DNA of 64,000 bases from Bicyclus anynana (GCF_947172395.1 NC_069084.1:5333107-5397106); one strand, 5' to 3'. Shown: positions 52,491-62,724, numbered from the stretch's first letter. Numbers and translations: made by a program. The notes: generated from the sequence alone by a model not told the origin.

Positions 52491-52542
52491 TTAGCAATAA
52501 TTCATAAGATAATACGAATTAATCTCTGTCTCTCCGTCAGTT

Positions 52543-52742
52543 NNNNNNNNNNNNNNNNNNNNNNNNNNNNNNNNNNNNNNNNNNNNNNNNNNNNNNNNNN
52601 NNNNNNNNNNNNNNNNNNNNNNNNNNNNNNNNNNNNNNNNNNNNNNNNNNNNNNNNNNNNNNNNNNNNNNNNNNNNNNNNNNNNNNNNNNNNNNNNNNNN
52701 NNNNNNNNNNNNNNNNNNNNNNNNNNNNNNNNNNNNNNNNNN
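52543..52742. other. Assembly gap, 200 N
   Basis: Exactly 200 undetermined bases. Confidence 1.
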
Positions 52743-52744
52743 CA

Positions 52745-53130
52745 AATTAAATATTTTTTCGTTTCAGACTTCATACATGGAAGGTCTTTGAGATTTAATA
52801 TTTTCATTATTCAACTAAAAGAAACACTAGCGCTTTCTTCGTTGAAATAATACAGATGGCTCGTTTCATTCAAGTTTTATATTATCATTGATTTAATTAT
52901 CATAATTCTAGTTTCCATTAGTTTTTCATTAATTTATTTCATATTTAATAAAGTGTGCCATATTCGTTCGCTATTACTAATATTCCTACGTGTATCTATA
53001 GCTTTATTAGTATATAATAAGCTCTTCTATGCTATTCTTTTCTGGTTAATTATGTTTTATTCACTGCCTACAGATAAAAGTATTCACTTATTCAGGAAGC
53101 ATGATATAACTTTGCTTATGTTGGTTACAA
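52745..53130. other. Unannotated AT-rich stretch
   Basis: The 70-codon hydrophobic frame at 52953-53165 has no recognisable similarity and overlaps a SINE start. Confidence 0.45.
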
Positions 53131-53137
53131 TTTTTTT

Positions 53138-53362
53138 TTGTCTGGTTGGGAGGCTTCGGCCGTGACTAGTTACCACCCTACCGACAAAGACGTATCGCTA
53201 AGCGATTTAGCGCTCCAGTACGATGTCGTGTAGAAACCGAAAGGGGTGTGGATTTTCATCCTCCTCCTAACAAGTTAGCCCTCTTTCATCTTAGATTGCA
53301 TCATTACTTACCATCGTGAGATTGTAGTCAATGGCTAACTAGTGAATAATAAAAAATAAAAA
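53138..53362 (+). mobile_element. SINE family B, body
   Basis: GTCTGGTTGGGAGGCTTCGGC, GACAAAGACGTATCGCTAAGC, CGATGTCGTGTAGAAACCG and TTAGATTGCATCATTACTTAC precede an A-rich tail. The head is missing. Confidence 0.85.
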
Positions 53363-53425
53363 AAATAGTTGAAATCTATTTCTAAGTAATTCAACAATTT
53401 ACTATGATGATATAATTATAATATA

Positions 53426-53541
53426 TAATTTCTTAAAATGCACACAACTGAAAAGTTGGAGGTGCATGCCCCGGACCAGATTCAAACCCACACCCTCCGG
53501 AATAGGAGGCAGAGGTCATTTCCACTGGGATATCACGGCTC
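53426..53541 (-). mobile_element. SINE family A, head half, minus strand
   Basis: TTCTTAAAATGCACACAACTG, AAAGTTGGAGGTGCATGCC, CCACACCCTCCGGAATAGG and the outer end ATATCACGGCTC. The B box reads GATTCAAACCC on the plus strand, one change from consensus. Confidence 0.85.
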
Positions 53542-53568
53542 TTAATTATATACTAATCAATCAATCAA

Positions 53569-53712
53569 TCGTGAGGAAACCTGCAGACCTGTGTGAAGTC
53601 TGCCAATCGGAAATGGACCAGCGTGGACTATTGGCCTAACCCCTTTCATTCTGAGAGGAGACTGGAGTTCGAGCAGCAGTGAGCTGAATATGGCTGATAA
53701 TGATAATGATGA
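53569..53712 (+). mobile_element. SINE family A, tail half, plus strand
   Basis: CGTGAGGAAACCTGCAGACC, GTGTGAAGTCTGCCAATCGG, GGCCTAACCCCTTTCATTC and AGCAGTGAGCTGAATATGG with an AATGATGATGATT tail. It stands head-to-head with the half at 53426-53541. Confidence 0.85.
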
Positions 53713-53719
53713 TGATTAA

Positions 53720-54395
53720 TCAATCAATCAATACTTTTTTATTTTACCAGAGTTAGACTAAGGGTGGTCACCGTCAATTTGTTGGTATTTATGTACCAGA
53801 AATCACACACACTGCAGGCGTTCTAAGGTTGATGACCTCTTTTTTTTCGAGAGATAAAAGAGAGCACAACGTTCGAAAGAAATGTATTATCTCTTATTGA
53901 TGATTCGATAATGCACAATTTTTGTTTAATATATATAACGAATAAGAATCCTTTCATCTTATGATTATATTTCAGACGTAGCTGCAAATACCCAAAGGAG
54001 ATCTAATGGTATCGAGCAAATAATATGAAAATACTCGTGAGATAGAAATGTTTTTCTTGAAGCTTAAATCTAATATTTATACTCAGAGGTAGATTATCAT
54101 TGTCTAATAATGTATAGGTAAAATATCGTAGAAATGTACTTAGAGTGTAAAATATACTTATAATAAAACTGGTCAAATTCTATACATTAGTTCACAATTT
54201 GAGATTTTAGTTATACCATTTGTAACACCAACCGTTACCGTGGCATAAGGTACTACTAGCGCCATCTAGAACTTATAATAAACCTGTAACAGGTACATTT
54301 TGTTACAAACGTTAGCGTGGCATAATTGACGACAACACCACCTAGAATCTATACTTATTATACGTATTTTGTACATTCTGTACATTGAAGATATT
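53720..54395. other. Unannotated stretch with an imperfect 77-bp duplication
   Basis: CGTTACCGTGGCATAAGGTAC, CTAGCGCCATCTAGAA and CGTTAGCGTGGCATAATTGAC, CACCACCTAGAATCT (about 54225-54360) are two diverged copies of one unit. No gene was found. Confidence 0.5.
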
Positions 54396-54399
54396 TTGA

Positions 54400-54683
54400 A
54401 TTTTTTTGTCGGGGGGCATTATATAATCAATAGTGAAGCTAAAAATATTTTTTTTAGATTTTTGTCTGTCCGTGTTTTTTTTGTTATTCGGGCATCACGC
54501 TGAAACTACTGAATGAATTCAAATAAAACTTTTGCGCGACCATAATGTGGAGAAGGTTATAGGATACTTTTTATTCATAAATCATAAAATTAATACGAAA
54601 TATAATATGATTCAAAAATTTTTAAAATTCAACTCCTAAAGTGGTGAAAGTTTACATTGATTTCCACGCGAGCGTCCGCTAGT
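54400..54683 (+). mobile_element. Helitron-like repeat, H2-related
   Basis: TTTTTGTCTGTCCGTG, CACGCTGAAACTACTGAATG, GTGGTGAAAGTTTACATTG and the end CGCGAGCGTCCGCTAGT. The 5' boundary is approximate. Confidence 0.5.
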
Positions 54684-54924
54684 AATTAATAAGAACACAG
54701 CAGTTTGTTAAATACTCATAACTATTGATAACCGTAATATTAATTTATTCGATATATTATTTTAAAAAAATTATTAGGTCTTAAGGCAGCAGTCTTTTAA
54801 GTACATCGACACTAATATAAAGCTCTCGGAAATAATGTCCAGCAGTGGATATAATGATAATAGAGACTGGTCATAATATAATTGTTATTTGTACATTTTT
54901 CTAGTTTTCGAAGCGTTAGCGATC

Positions 54925-55040
54925 GTAGAAAAAGAATCGACGTGCCACTTGGCTAGGGGGGCAGGATCGTGATGTTTTGAAGTCCTTCCAAAAACCTATG
55001 GCCTGCAGCGAAACGTACATCAGCTGATTTGATGCTATTG
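54925..55040 (+). mobile_element. RTE-type LINE 3' end
   Basis: GGGGCAGGATCGTGATGTTTT, GAAGTCCTTCCAAAAACC, ATGGCCTGCAGCGAAACG and CATCAGCTGATTTGATGC match the terminal part of the RTE family. Confidence 0.6.
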
Positions 55041-55044
55041 ATGA

Positions 55045-55105
55045 CAAATCAAAATTCTTTTATTTCAATTAGGCATAGTTTACAAGCACTTTTGAAAAGT
55101 CAGGT
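55045..55105 (-). mobile_element. 3' end fragment of the 25.6-kb LINE family
   Basis: CAAATCAAAATTCTTTTATTTC then AATTAGGCATAGTTTACAAGC matches 25640-25695. It is followed by a CAGTCAGTCAGTCAGTCA run. Confidence 0.6.
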
Positions 55106-55109
55106 CAGT

Positions 55110-55610
55110 CAGTCAGTCAGTCAAGTCAAAATTTAATTTAATCTAATATAGTGGTAATAATAGACGAAAATTTAAAATTAAAGTTACGAGGGTTCCAAAC
55201 GCGCCTTGGTCCGAGAAGAAAATGATTTCAAAATAAACAAGTCAATAATTAAAAAAAATAGGAAACTCGACAGCCTATCCTGCTCGCACCTAATTTTTGT
55301 ACAGCGATTAATAAATAACGTTTTTATAATTGTACGTTTTTTTAATATGGCCATGATACACCATTTTCAAATCCTCTTGATGAGGCCTTGAATTTGATAC
55401 CCATATTGCAATATTCGAAAAAAAAAAATTTCACGTCTAGTCTATAGCAGCTCACAGTCGTCGTGTTAGTTTTTTTTTTAATATCACCTGTCTAAGAACA
55501 CTTGGGTTATTAAGACAAATCTAACGATATCTTAATAACGTAAGTCCATTCAGCGGTTTGGGAGATATGAGGTAATAAAGAATATTACAAACATACGTGT
55601 ATTAACAAGC
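55110..55610. other. Unannotated AT-rich stretch
   Basis: I recognise nothing here apart from poly-A and poly-T runs. Confidence 0.45.
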
Positions 55611-55617
55611 GTTAATA

Positions 55618-56020
55618 GCAGTGATAGCCCAGTGGAATAGCAGTGATAGCCCAGTGGATATGACCTCTGCCTCCGATTCCGGAGGGTGTGGGTTCAAATC
55701 CGGTCCGGGGGATGCACCTCCAACTTTTCAGTTGTGTGCATTTTAAGAAATTAAATATCACGTGTCTCAATCGGTGAAGGAAAATATAAAATATATAATA
55801 TTTAAGTATCGTGAGGAAACCTGCTTACCAGAGAATTATCTTAATTCTCTGTGTGTGTGAAGTCTGCCAATCCGCATTGGGCCAGCGTGGTGGATTATTA
55901 TTATTATTATTATTTTTTATTTATTATTTATTATTATATATAGATTATTGGCCTAACCCCTCTCATTCTGAAAGGAGTCTCGAGCTCAGCAGTGAGCCGA
56001 ATATGGGTTGATGACGATAC
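55618..56020 (+). mobile_element. SINE family A, full length, with duplicated head and TTA expansion
   Basis: The outer head segment AATAGCAGTGATAGCCCAGTGG (broken here as AATAGCAGTGATAGCC and CAGTGG) occurs twice in direct orientation at 55618-55662. The remainder follows the family through GGTTCAAATCC. At 55897-55950 a run of TTATTATTATTATTA expands the GGACTATTGG site. The tail ends AATATGGGTTGATGACG. Confidence 0.9.
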
Positions 56021-56024
56021 ATAC

Positions 56025-56675
56025 ATGATACGCGCGAAGAACATAACCCTACTTGCAGTCGGGTAAAAATATAACGTGCTAACAAAATATTTTAATACCC
56101 TCATCTTGTTTGACATTTTTCTGTTATAAATAATGCCTTCAATCCAGACATGTGACACTAAATCCAACACTATTTTCGCACAAATAAAACGTATCCATTC
56201 AGCGAATGGCTCACTACGGGCTATTACGAATCAAATGGACATATATTTTAGGTTTGTAACAAAACATATGAAAAACACATTTTAAAACATTTAATGATTT
56301 TTTTTAAACTGAAATCTACCTTATAGCGAATTTAACGAATACTCTTAAATTCGCTTTAACTTTAACTTTTACGTATTATAATTCCCTTGTTTTTTTTTAA
56401 ATAGAATGGCTATAATAATAAGCTATTTCTAAAAGAAAGATATAGGTTTGCCATTGCAGATTTTTTTCTAGATCTATAAAAAACAAATATCCCACCATGC
56501 ATTATTTGTCATATTATCTGAAAGAAATCTGCAGTTTTTTGGTGAATGTACCAGGCGGCTTTACTTTTTCATTATATTGTAACTTTATATTTTATATTTC
56601 AACTTCCACTCTCTTTCACTCTTTCAAAGAGTACAACAGAAAATTTCTTCGAAGAATGTCAATATTTCATAAATC
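56025..56675. other. Unannotated AT-rich stretch
   Basis: The 63-codon frame at 56497-56688 is hydrophobic and not recognisable. Confidence 0.45.
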
Positions 56676-56679
56676 CCCT

Positions 56680-56760
56680 GGGTCCTGACTCGAACCCACG
56701 ACCTCGTCATCCAAATCACATAATGCTGCTAATCACTGAAACGACAAGGCAGTTCAGGGT
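56680..56760 (-). mobile_element. tRNA-like SINE head, family F
   Basis: On the plus strand GACTCGAACCCACGACC is the complement of a B box (GGTTCGAGTC), and the complement of CACTGAAACGACAAGG is A-box-like. No recognisable body follows. Confidence 0.45.
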
Positions 56761-56769
56761 GCAGCTGGT

Positions 56770-57380
56770 ATTTGTATAAAATACTCATTAGTTGCATACT
56801 ATATGTAATACATAAGGCTGAAATGAAATGAAATAAAAAATTATTGTTTTCCCAAGTTTACATAGCAGATTGGGCTGGTACCTTTTATTATGTACTAGAA
56901 ATTTATCAGAAGGCTATACATATTTTAAGAGTTTAGCGCACTTTAATACTTAAATAGGACTAGTGTCTTTTTATAGCTAAAAGTTTCCAAACCAAAGATT
57001 AAGTAAATAATTAGTTAACTATTTCAATCTCTTTCATTTAAAACTGGCTTTATAATGGAATTAGTGAAGATCTGTGCCCGCAAAGTTTCTATTTGCCTGA
57101 TTCGCTATAGAACTTTTGGTTGGATGCTTTTAAAGCATTTTTAAATGTAACGCTCTCGAAACGTATACTCGTACTAAAAGTTGGAAAATGTATTTAAAAC
57201 AGTTCTGCAGAATGAGTTGAATTTAATGGATTCCGCAACCACTTTGAGAGTGGATTTTTTTTTTTTCATTTTAATTGCTAGTCCCACTAGCTTTTGCTAA
57301 CAACTTTGTTATTGTGGTGTTATAATTTAGCACGCTAGCGGAATCACCCAAGCCAAATTTATTTTTCTAAACTGATATTA
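56770..57380. other. Unannotated stretch
   Basis: I see no gene or clear repeat here. Confidence 0.45.
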
Positions 57381-57384
57381 TCTG

Positions 57385-57530
57385 GTAAGATTTGTGGTTC
57401 GTTCGTTACGAAGAAGCTCCGAAAGTACTAGACTGATTTTAAAAATTCTTTCACCACTGGAAAGCTACTGTATCAGCGAGTAACAGAGGCTATATTTCAC
57501 CCTCCTCGTTTACTCATGGGTACGGGAAGT
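57385..57530 (+). mobile_element. Diverged Helitron-like repeat, H3-like
   Basis: GTGGTTCGTTCGTTACGAAG, GACTGATTTTAAAAATTC and CACTGGAAAGCTACTGTATC resemble the H1/H3 layout; the terminal CTAGT is lost. Confidence 0.35.
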
Positions 57531-57815
57531 AAATAGAATAAAATAATTAAATTTTTATTTGCGCGAGTAAAAGGGGGTTAGTTAGTTTTATCATAAAAAA
57601 ATGCAAGGCACCAAATGTTTGCTGAATTCGTTAATAAAAAATAATTTTAACAAACCGGGGTGTGTTCGTCATTTATTAACCAACAAAAAATTTTTTTTTT
57701 TTAAATATAATGTGACTAATCTGGAAGTATACTCCAGATTGCCCAATCTGAACGTTTATGGTCACTATGCTAGGACACACTACAATATAAAAATAAAATC
57801 CTCTTAACACCAAAT

Positions 57816-58020
57816 AAACCGACTTCAAAGCCTACCTTACTCTAAAAAGCGAAAAATAACACCATACGTAAGTCCTTTTTATTGATTGTTTGAAGGCAGT
57901 GCTATGCCAAATAGGCTCTTAAAGTTCATTTTGTTTTTTTGGCACCGCTTTAAAACCGAAAGGACATAGGTAAGGTGTTATTTTTCTTTTTTCCGAATAA
58001 TGGATATTTGAAGTCAGTTT
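57816..58020 (+). mobile_element. MITE family M, copy 5
   Basis: AAACCGACTTCAAAG at the left, TTGAAGTCAGTTT at the right. Inside, GTTTGAAGGCAGTGC and GGCACCGCTTTAAAACC form the second inverted pair. Confidence 0.75.
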
Positions 58021-58091
58021 AACTTACGTTGAATCACAGATGGACATGGGGTAAAAATTTGTATTCTATGTATTAATTTATGCTTTAAATA

Positions 58092-58325
58092 GACAATAAT
58101 TTATTTATTTTGCTATCATTCGCGAAAAGCCGACGAACCCATGTGACAACGTCACCCAGGTCTGACAAATTACTCTATACGTACGTAGAGTAGAGTCAAC
58201 ATCTCCTGAGGATGCTCCGGTTTCGGGGTGAAACGTACGTAGAAAGTATTTGGTCGGACCTAGGTGTCATTGTCGCATGGGTCGGTCGCTTTCGTGGACG
58301 ATAGCAAAATAAATAAATTATTATC
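58092..58325 (+). mobile_element. Foldback element with about 85-bp arms
   Basis: GACAATAATTTATTTATTTTG then CTATC (left) is mirrored by GATAGCAAAATAAATAAATT then ATTATC (right). The arms continue inward through CGACGAACCCATGTGACAACG and its complement to GGTCTGAC. The loop holds two copies of ACGTACGTAGA and CATCTCCTGAGGATGCTCCGG. Confidence 0.8.
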
Positions 58326-58329
58326 TATT

Positions 58330-58970
58330 CATAATGAACCTCCGCAAAGTAACGCCTGCTTCTATCCAATATTTATGCTACGAGTATAAGCTTAATCTGC
58401 GATTCAAATCTCTTTAAATTCCAGTATTCAGAGTTTAAATCAGCTTAAAATATTGAAGAAGCTACGAGTGCGTACTACTTATAACAGTGTTATAATAATA
58501 CTAAAAGATAAGACATTAGTATTCTAAATGGAGCTTGGTTTGGTTTATGAAAACTTATTTGAAATACTTACCTAAATATTTAAATACTTAAGTGCTTAAC
58601 TTTCTGAACATTAGCTTGAGTTTGAAGATGGGCTAAGATTTAGAATTTGATAAAGTTTTGTTGAATTATATTTTATAGCCTTTATTATTTCCTTTTGGAA
58701 TCTTTAATACGCATTTCTTTGTAATGTTTATTTTTTATTGAAACTTTGTGTTTAAACTTTCTTAACATAACGAAGAGTTCAGTTTATATTATTAATTGAA
58801 ATAACTACGAGGTCTTTGTTAGTGCAATGACTATTGCCAGTGGCAACTGTTTTAAAACAACTCGCTTGGGGCTCTTTGGTACTGTGTACGGTCTCTAAAT
58901 ACGCCCTTGTAAATATAAAATTCCAAGACATTGAAATTTTAGCATTTACAAAAACCAATATAAAAGTGCA
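58330..58970. other. Unannotated AT-rich stretch
   Basis: I recognise nothing here. Confidence 0.45.
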
Positions 58971-58976
58971 ATTTAA

Positions 58977-59165
58977 AGCCTCAATAGCTCAACGGTAAGA
59001 GCGGTCGGACTCATCACCGAGGGGTGGTGGTTCGATCCCCGCCCCGTTGGTCTATTGATGTACCCATTCCTAATATAGTATTTCCCGACTTGTTGGAGGG
59101 GAATGAGAATATTGGTCATATTTAAAAGATATGGCAAATATTCTTTGAAAAAAATATGACTCATT
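58977..59165 (+). mobile_element. SINE family C, full length
   Basis: The head has ATAGCTCAACGGTAAGAGCGG and GGTTCGATCCC with a CAT triplet in the anticodon-loop position. The body reads TGTACCCATTCCTAATA, CCCGACTTGTTGGAGGGG and ATATTGGTCATATTTAAAAG then ATATGGCAAATATTC. The T-arm and acceptor do not pair well and body copies occur elsewhere (40155, 18683), so it is a SINE, not tRNA-Met. Confidence 0.7.
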
Positions 59166-59254
59166 ATTTAGGTATAAAGAATAAAGAAACAGACACAGTG
59201 TTGGATAACATTTATTAAAGATCCTTGAAAAAAAGAACCCACTATAGAAAAAAC

Positions 59255-59552
59255 TTTCTTTTTTTTATTCTTTACATGTTTGCCCTTGACTGCAATCTCA
59301 TCTGATGGTAAGTGATGATGCAATGTAAGGAGGAGGATAAAAATCCACACCCATTTTGTTTCTACATGACATCGTACCGGAACGCTAAATTGCTTGGCGG
59401 TACGTCTTTGTCGGTAAGGTGGTAACTAGCCACGGCCGAAGCCTCCCACCAACCAGACCTGGACCAATTAAGAAAACCTCAATCGGTCCAGCCGGGTATC
59501 GAACCCAGGACCTCCGTCTTGTAAATCCACCGCGCTTACCACGGAGGCCGTC
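59255..59552 (-). mobile_element. SINE family B, full length, minus strand
   Basis: It runs from a T-rich tail (TTGCCCTTGACTGCAATCTC) through GCGGTACGTCTTTGTCGG and AACCAGACCTGGACC to the complete tRNA-like head (GGGTATCGAACCC, then CACCGCGCTTACCACGGAGG). This is the best reference copy of the family in the window. Confidence 0.9.
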
Positions 59553-59833
59553 AAAAATATAAATAATAAATTGTGTACCGTACTACATTAATATTTCTTC
59601 TTGAAAGTCGAGTCGTGTCTATGTCCTAAATACTAAACGATTTGCATTTTTATGCCTTACTTTAAAACTTACTTACTTGTAGTTATATTAAACTTATTAA
59701 AGATGGAGTTGGGTTACTTATTAAAGATATTTTGATAAGTCGGATTATCGCCGACAGATTTTCTATTTACGTAGTTATTAAAAAAATTGTACCTACAATT
59801 TTGATTTTTATATTTTGGATTGCGAAATGTGTC

Positions 59834-60138
59834 ATCGTTCGCTATCAACCCATATACGGCTCACTGCTGAGCTCGGGTCTCCTCTCAGAATGAAAGGGAT
59901 TAGGCCAATAGTCCACCACGCAGGCCCAATGCGGATTAGCAGAATTCACACATGCGGAGAATTAAGAAAATTCTCTGGTATGCAGGTTTCCTCACGATGT
60001 TTTCCTTCACCGTTTGAGACACGTGATATTTAATTTCTTAAAAAGCACATAACTGAAAAGCTGGAGATGCATGCCCCGGACTGGATTCGAACCCACACCC
60101 TCCGGAATCGGAGGCAGAGGTCATATCCACTGGGCTAT
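59834..60138 (-). mobile_element. SINE family A, full length, minus strand
   Basis: ATCAACCCATATACGGCTCAC through GGACTGGATTCGAACCC to CACTGGGCTATTG; complete. The 30 bases beyond the head (GATAAGGTAGGCAATGC, then TAAATAGTACATTT) recur beyond the head of the SINE at 62348-62643. Confidence 0.9.
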
Positions 60139-60197
60139 TGATAAGGTAGGCAATGCTAAATAGTACATTTGAAATCAAAGGAACAATTTTAACAAAT

Positions 60198-60409
60198 TAG
60201 AGCTTTTTACACTCTAGTCTAAAAGAAAATTGACTTGGGAGACATTATACACCTCCTTAATACTCATTATATTGACACTCTTAGTCTAAATTAAAACAGG
60301 ACGATTAGGAGGCAATTAACACCTCCTAATATTACTAGGTCAGGTTAAGAATATCTTTTTCTAATTATTATTGTTTTGTTGACTGTGGGGGCTTTTTACA
60401 CCTCCCACA
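60198..60409 (+). repeat. Cluster of four short hairpins with a common 9-base loop
   Basis: Loops CTTTTTACA (60203-60211), CATTATACA (60243-60251), CAATTAACA (60313-60321) and CTTTTTACA (60392-60400) are each enclosed by complementary stems that differ between copies: TAGAG/CTCTA, GGAG/CTCC (one mismatch below the loop), ATTAGGAGG/CCTCCTAAT and TGTGGG-GG/CC-T-CCCACA. Spacing between loops is 40, 70 and 79 bases. The first two intervals share TAGTCTAAA. Confidence 0.75.
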
Positions 60410-60721
60410 TAGTTTTAGAATAGGTTAGGTTAATTTGACCTGTCGTCTTCCTGACATAAATTATACGTTTCATAAACTGTTCTAGGTGTGAATAAATAAA
60501 TTAATAGCAAGCCTGCCGCAAACAATGCAACTTACAGCAGTATTCTCGGATAGTTTCATATTCAGATTGCGAAGTGAATAAATTAAAAGTTGCCTCGCTC
60601 ACCTCGCGGCTAATTTCTTTACAAAGTTAGAGTTGCATGGAATATGTAAACAGCTACTAATGTCTTTACTCTTTATAATACAGCAGGCAACAGGTGCATG
60701 ATTAAGGTAGACATTAATGGC

Positions 60722-60888
60722 AGGCGTCCACTGATCAGCATCTTACAACGCATCGCATCAATCGTGTATTCTTTGTTTAGAAAGTCATACAAGTGCGTCC
60801 ACTGATCCGCATCATACGGATTGCATCGAACGGATTTTATCTACTGCAAAATTGCCTCCGATACGTACAATGTGGATCAGTGGACGAC
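60722..60888 (+). mobile_element. Terminal-inverted-repeat element with a duplicated left end
   Basis: GGCGTCCACTGATCAGCATC at the left is complementary to GTGGATCAGTGGACG at the right (60872-60886). A second left-type end, GCGTCCACTGATCCGCATC, lies at about 60794, so either the left part is duplicated or one element sits in another. Confidence 0.6.
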
Positions 60889-61004
60889 TGTCATTAAGAA
60901 GTTTGCTTTAGTTGAATCGCAAGTATACTTTATCTTTCAAAAACTAGTGAAGTGCGTGTCGGGCCACGCGCAGTGTAGTATTTTACAGTTGTACGTTACC
61001 AATT

Positions 61005-61480
61005 GAACTGTCTCTTTAGTCTATTGGTGCACCTATTTGGCTTAGAATCACGAGTTCCTGGGTTGGAGATAGGTACTGAGTCTTCTTTCTTCTTAGAAAT
61101 TTTCAGTTAAAAATTCTCAGCCCGGAGTCAGGAAGTTGGTGGTGGTCCGGGTTATTATACACCGTGCTCGTGGCCGTGTCTATAAGCCACCGCGATTTTT
61201 ATGTGACCAATGAAAGGAATCGCTGAGCTATATTAATAATGAGCTCAAGCAAATTCACACGCTAGCGAAAAAAAAATAGATGTAAAAATTTAAACATCCT
61301 GTTGTTTCGTACATTGTTTGGTAATAATTATTAGTGGTCGTTCTTGAATTTAAAACTATCACCCTATGTCTGACAGCCCGCATTGGAGCAGAGTGGTGAG
61401 TCTAAGCTCCACATCCCTGTTCCTATAAGGGGTGGGCTAAGCTCTGAAGTAGGCCGTTAAAAAAGGCTGATAACTATGAC
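61005..61480 (+). mobile_element. SINE family E, with head and long body
   Basis: TTTAGTCTATTGGTGCACC (A-box region), CACGAGTTCCTGGGTTGGAG (altered B box), AGCCCGGAGTCAGGAAGTTG, GTCTGACAGCCCGCATTGG and GGGGTGGGCTAAGCTCTGAAG. The order matches a SINE I recall from Lepidoptera. The middle (61200-61360) is diverged. Confidence 0.6.
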
Positions 61481-61489
61481 GTCACCAAC

Positions 61490-62340
61490 GTCTTAGAATG
61501 GTGGTTTTGGTCGGCAGCCAAAAGTTACTGTTGAAATTAACTCCTATTCAGCTGTGATAATTTTATTTGCAATTTCCTTCATATACTTCTGTGAATTTTT
61601 TACGCGTCCAAACATAACAATTTAACTCGTAAAGGTAGAACTTAAAACCTCAATATTTCACAAATAGAACGCTACATAGAGTGTAGTACCCTAAAAAATA
61701 TTTTTAAAGATTGTATTCTACGACTTTCTAGTACTAATAGTCTCTGAGCTAAACTGCGACGGACAGACCGACAAATTATATCATACTCTAGCTAAACATT
61801 TTATTTTTAGGTTTCCTAGTTGAATATGGAGTCTTATAAATAAATGTAAGGTATTTATTAAGCTGCTAAGCTAGCATATATTTATTAAAGATCGAGGAGA
61901 AGGAAGAAAGGCTTAATGGCAGGGACACCAACGTTTGGAAGATAGGAAGTTTTTAGCCCGTAAGAGTCCGGCACTACCCAAAACGGGTGTCCATGAGGAT
62001 TTTCCCCCCTAGAGAATAATAACTAGCATATATCGCTAACTGGACAAGGTAAAAATATCTCCTCAGATAATATTAGATATAAGGAAAATAGGTATGGCGA
62101 AAAATGTCGGTAACTAAAATCCGTGACGTATCGTAGCGCCTTTGACTCTGATGTGATTATGTGCCATTTGTACGTGTAATGTGTCAAAGTGACGCGCGCT
62201 ATATAACGCTCACCTTGATTCTTCGCAAAAACCACCTAATTTTTCCTGGGACCGCGTCAAAGGAGGTTCCTCAATCACGTGGTTTTGATGTGTGGCCACA
62301 AAATAAGCGAGTGTAACACGCTTTAATTTTATATCCATCG
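61490..62340. other. Unannotated stretch
   Basis: I recognise no gene or element here. Confidence 0.45.
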
Positions 62341-62347
62341 ATAAGGT

Positions 62348-62643
62348 CGTCGTCATCAACCCATATTAAGCTCACTGCTGAGCTCGAGTCTCCTCTCAGA
62401 ATGAGAGGGGTTAGGCCAATAGTCCACCACGCTGGCCCAATGCGGATTGGCAGACTTCACAGACGCAGAGAATTAAGATAATTCTCTGGTATGCGGGTTT
62501 CCTCACGATTTTTTCCTTCACCGATTGAGACATGTTAATTACTTAAAATGCACACAACTGAAAAGTTGGAGGTGCATGCCCCGGACCAGATTCGAACCCA
62601 CACTCTCCGGAATCGGAGACAGAGTTCATATCCACTGGGCTAT
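62348..62643 (-). mobile_element. SINE family A, full length, minus strand
   Basis: CATCAACCCATATTAAGCTC through GGACCAGATTCGAACCC to CACTGGGCTATCG. ATCGATAAGG occurs just before the tail side (62338-62347) and again at the head side (62642-62651), a candidate target duplication of about 10 bp. Confidence 0.9.
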
Positions 62644-62724
62644 CGATAAGGTAGGTAAAGCTAAATAGTACATTTATTAAACGGTTAGTTATTAACAGTA
62701 ATAGTATAACTACTCTTGAACGAT

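Noticed and set aside
58977..59050. tRNA-Met gene (CAT in the anticodon position)
   Set aside because: The T-arm and acceptor stems do not pair well and it continues into a SINE body that is repeated elsewhere in the window.
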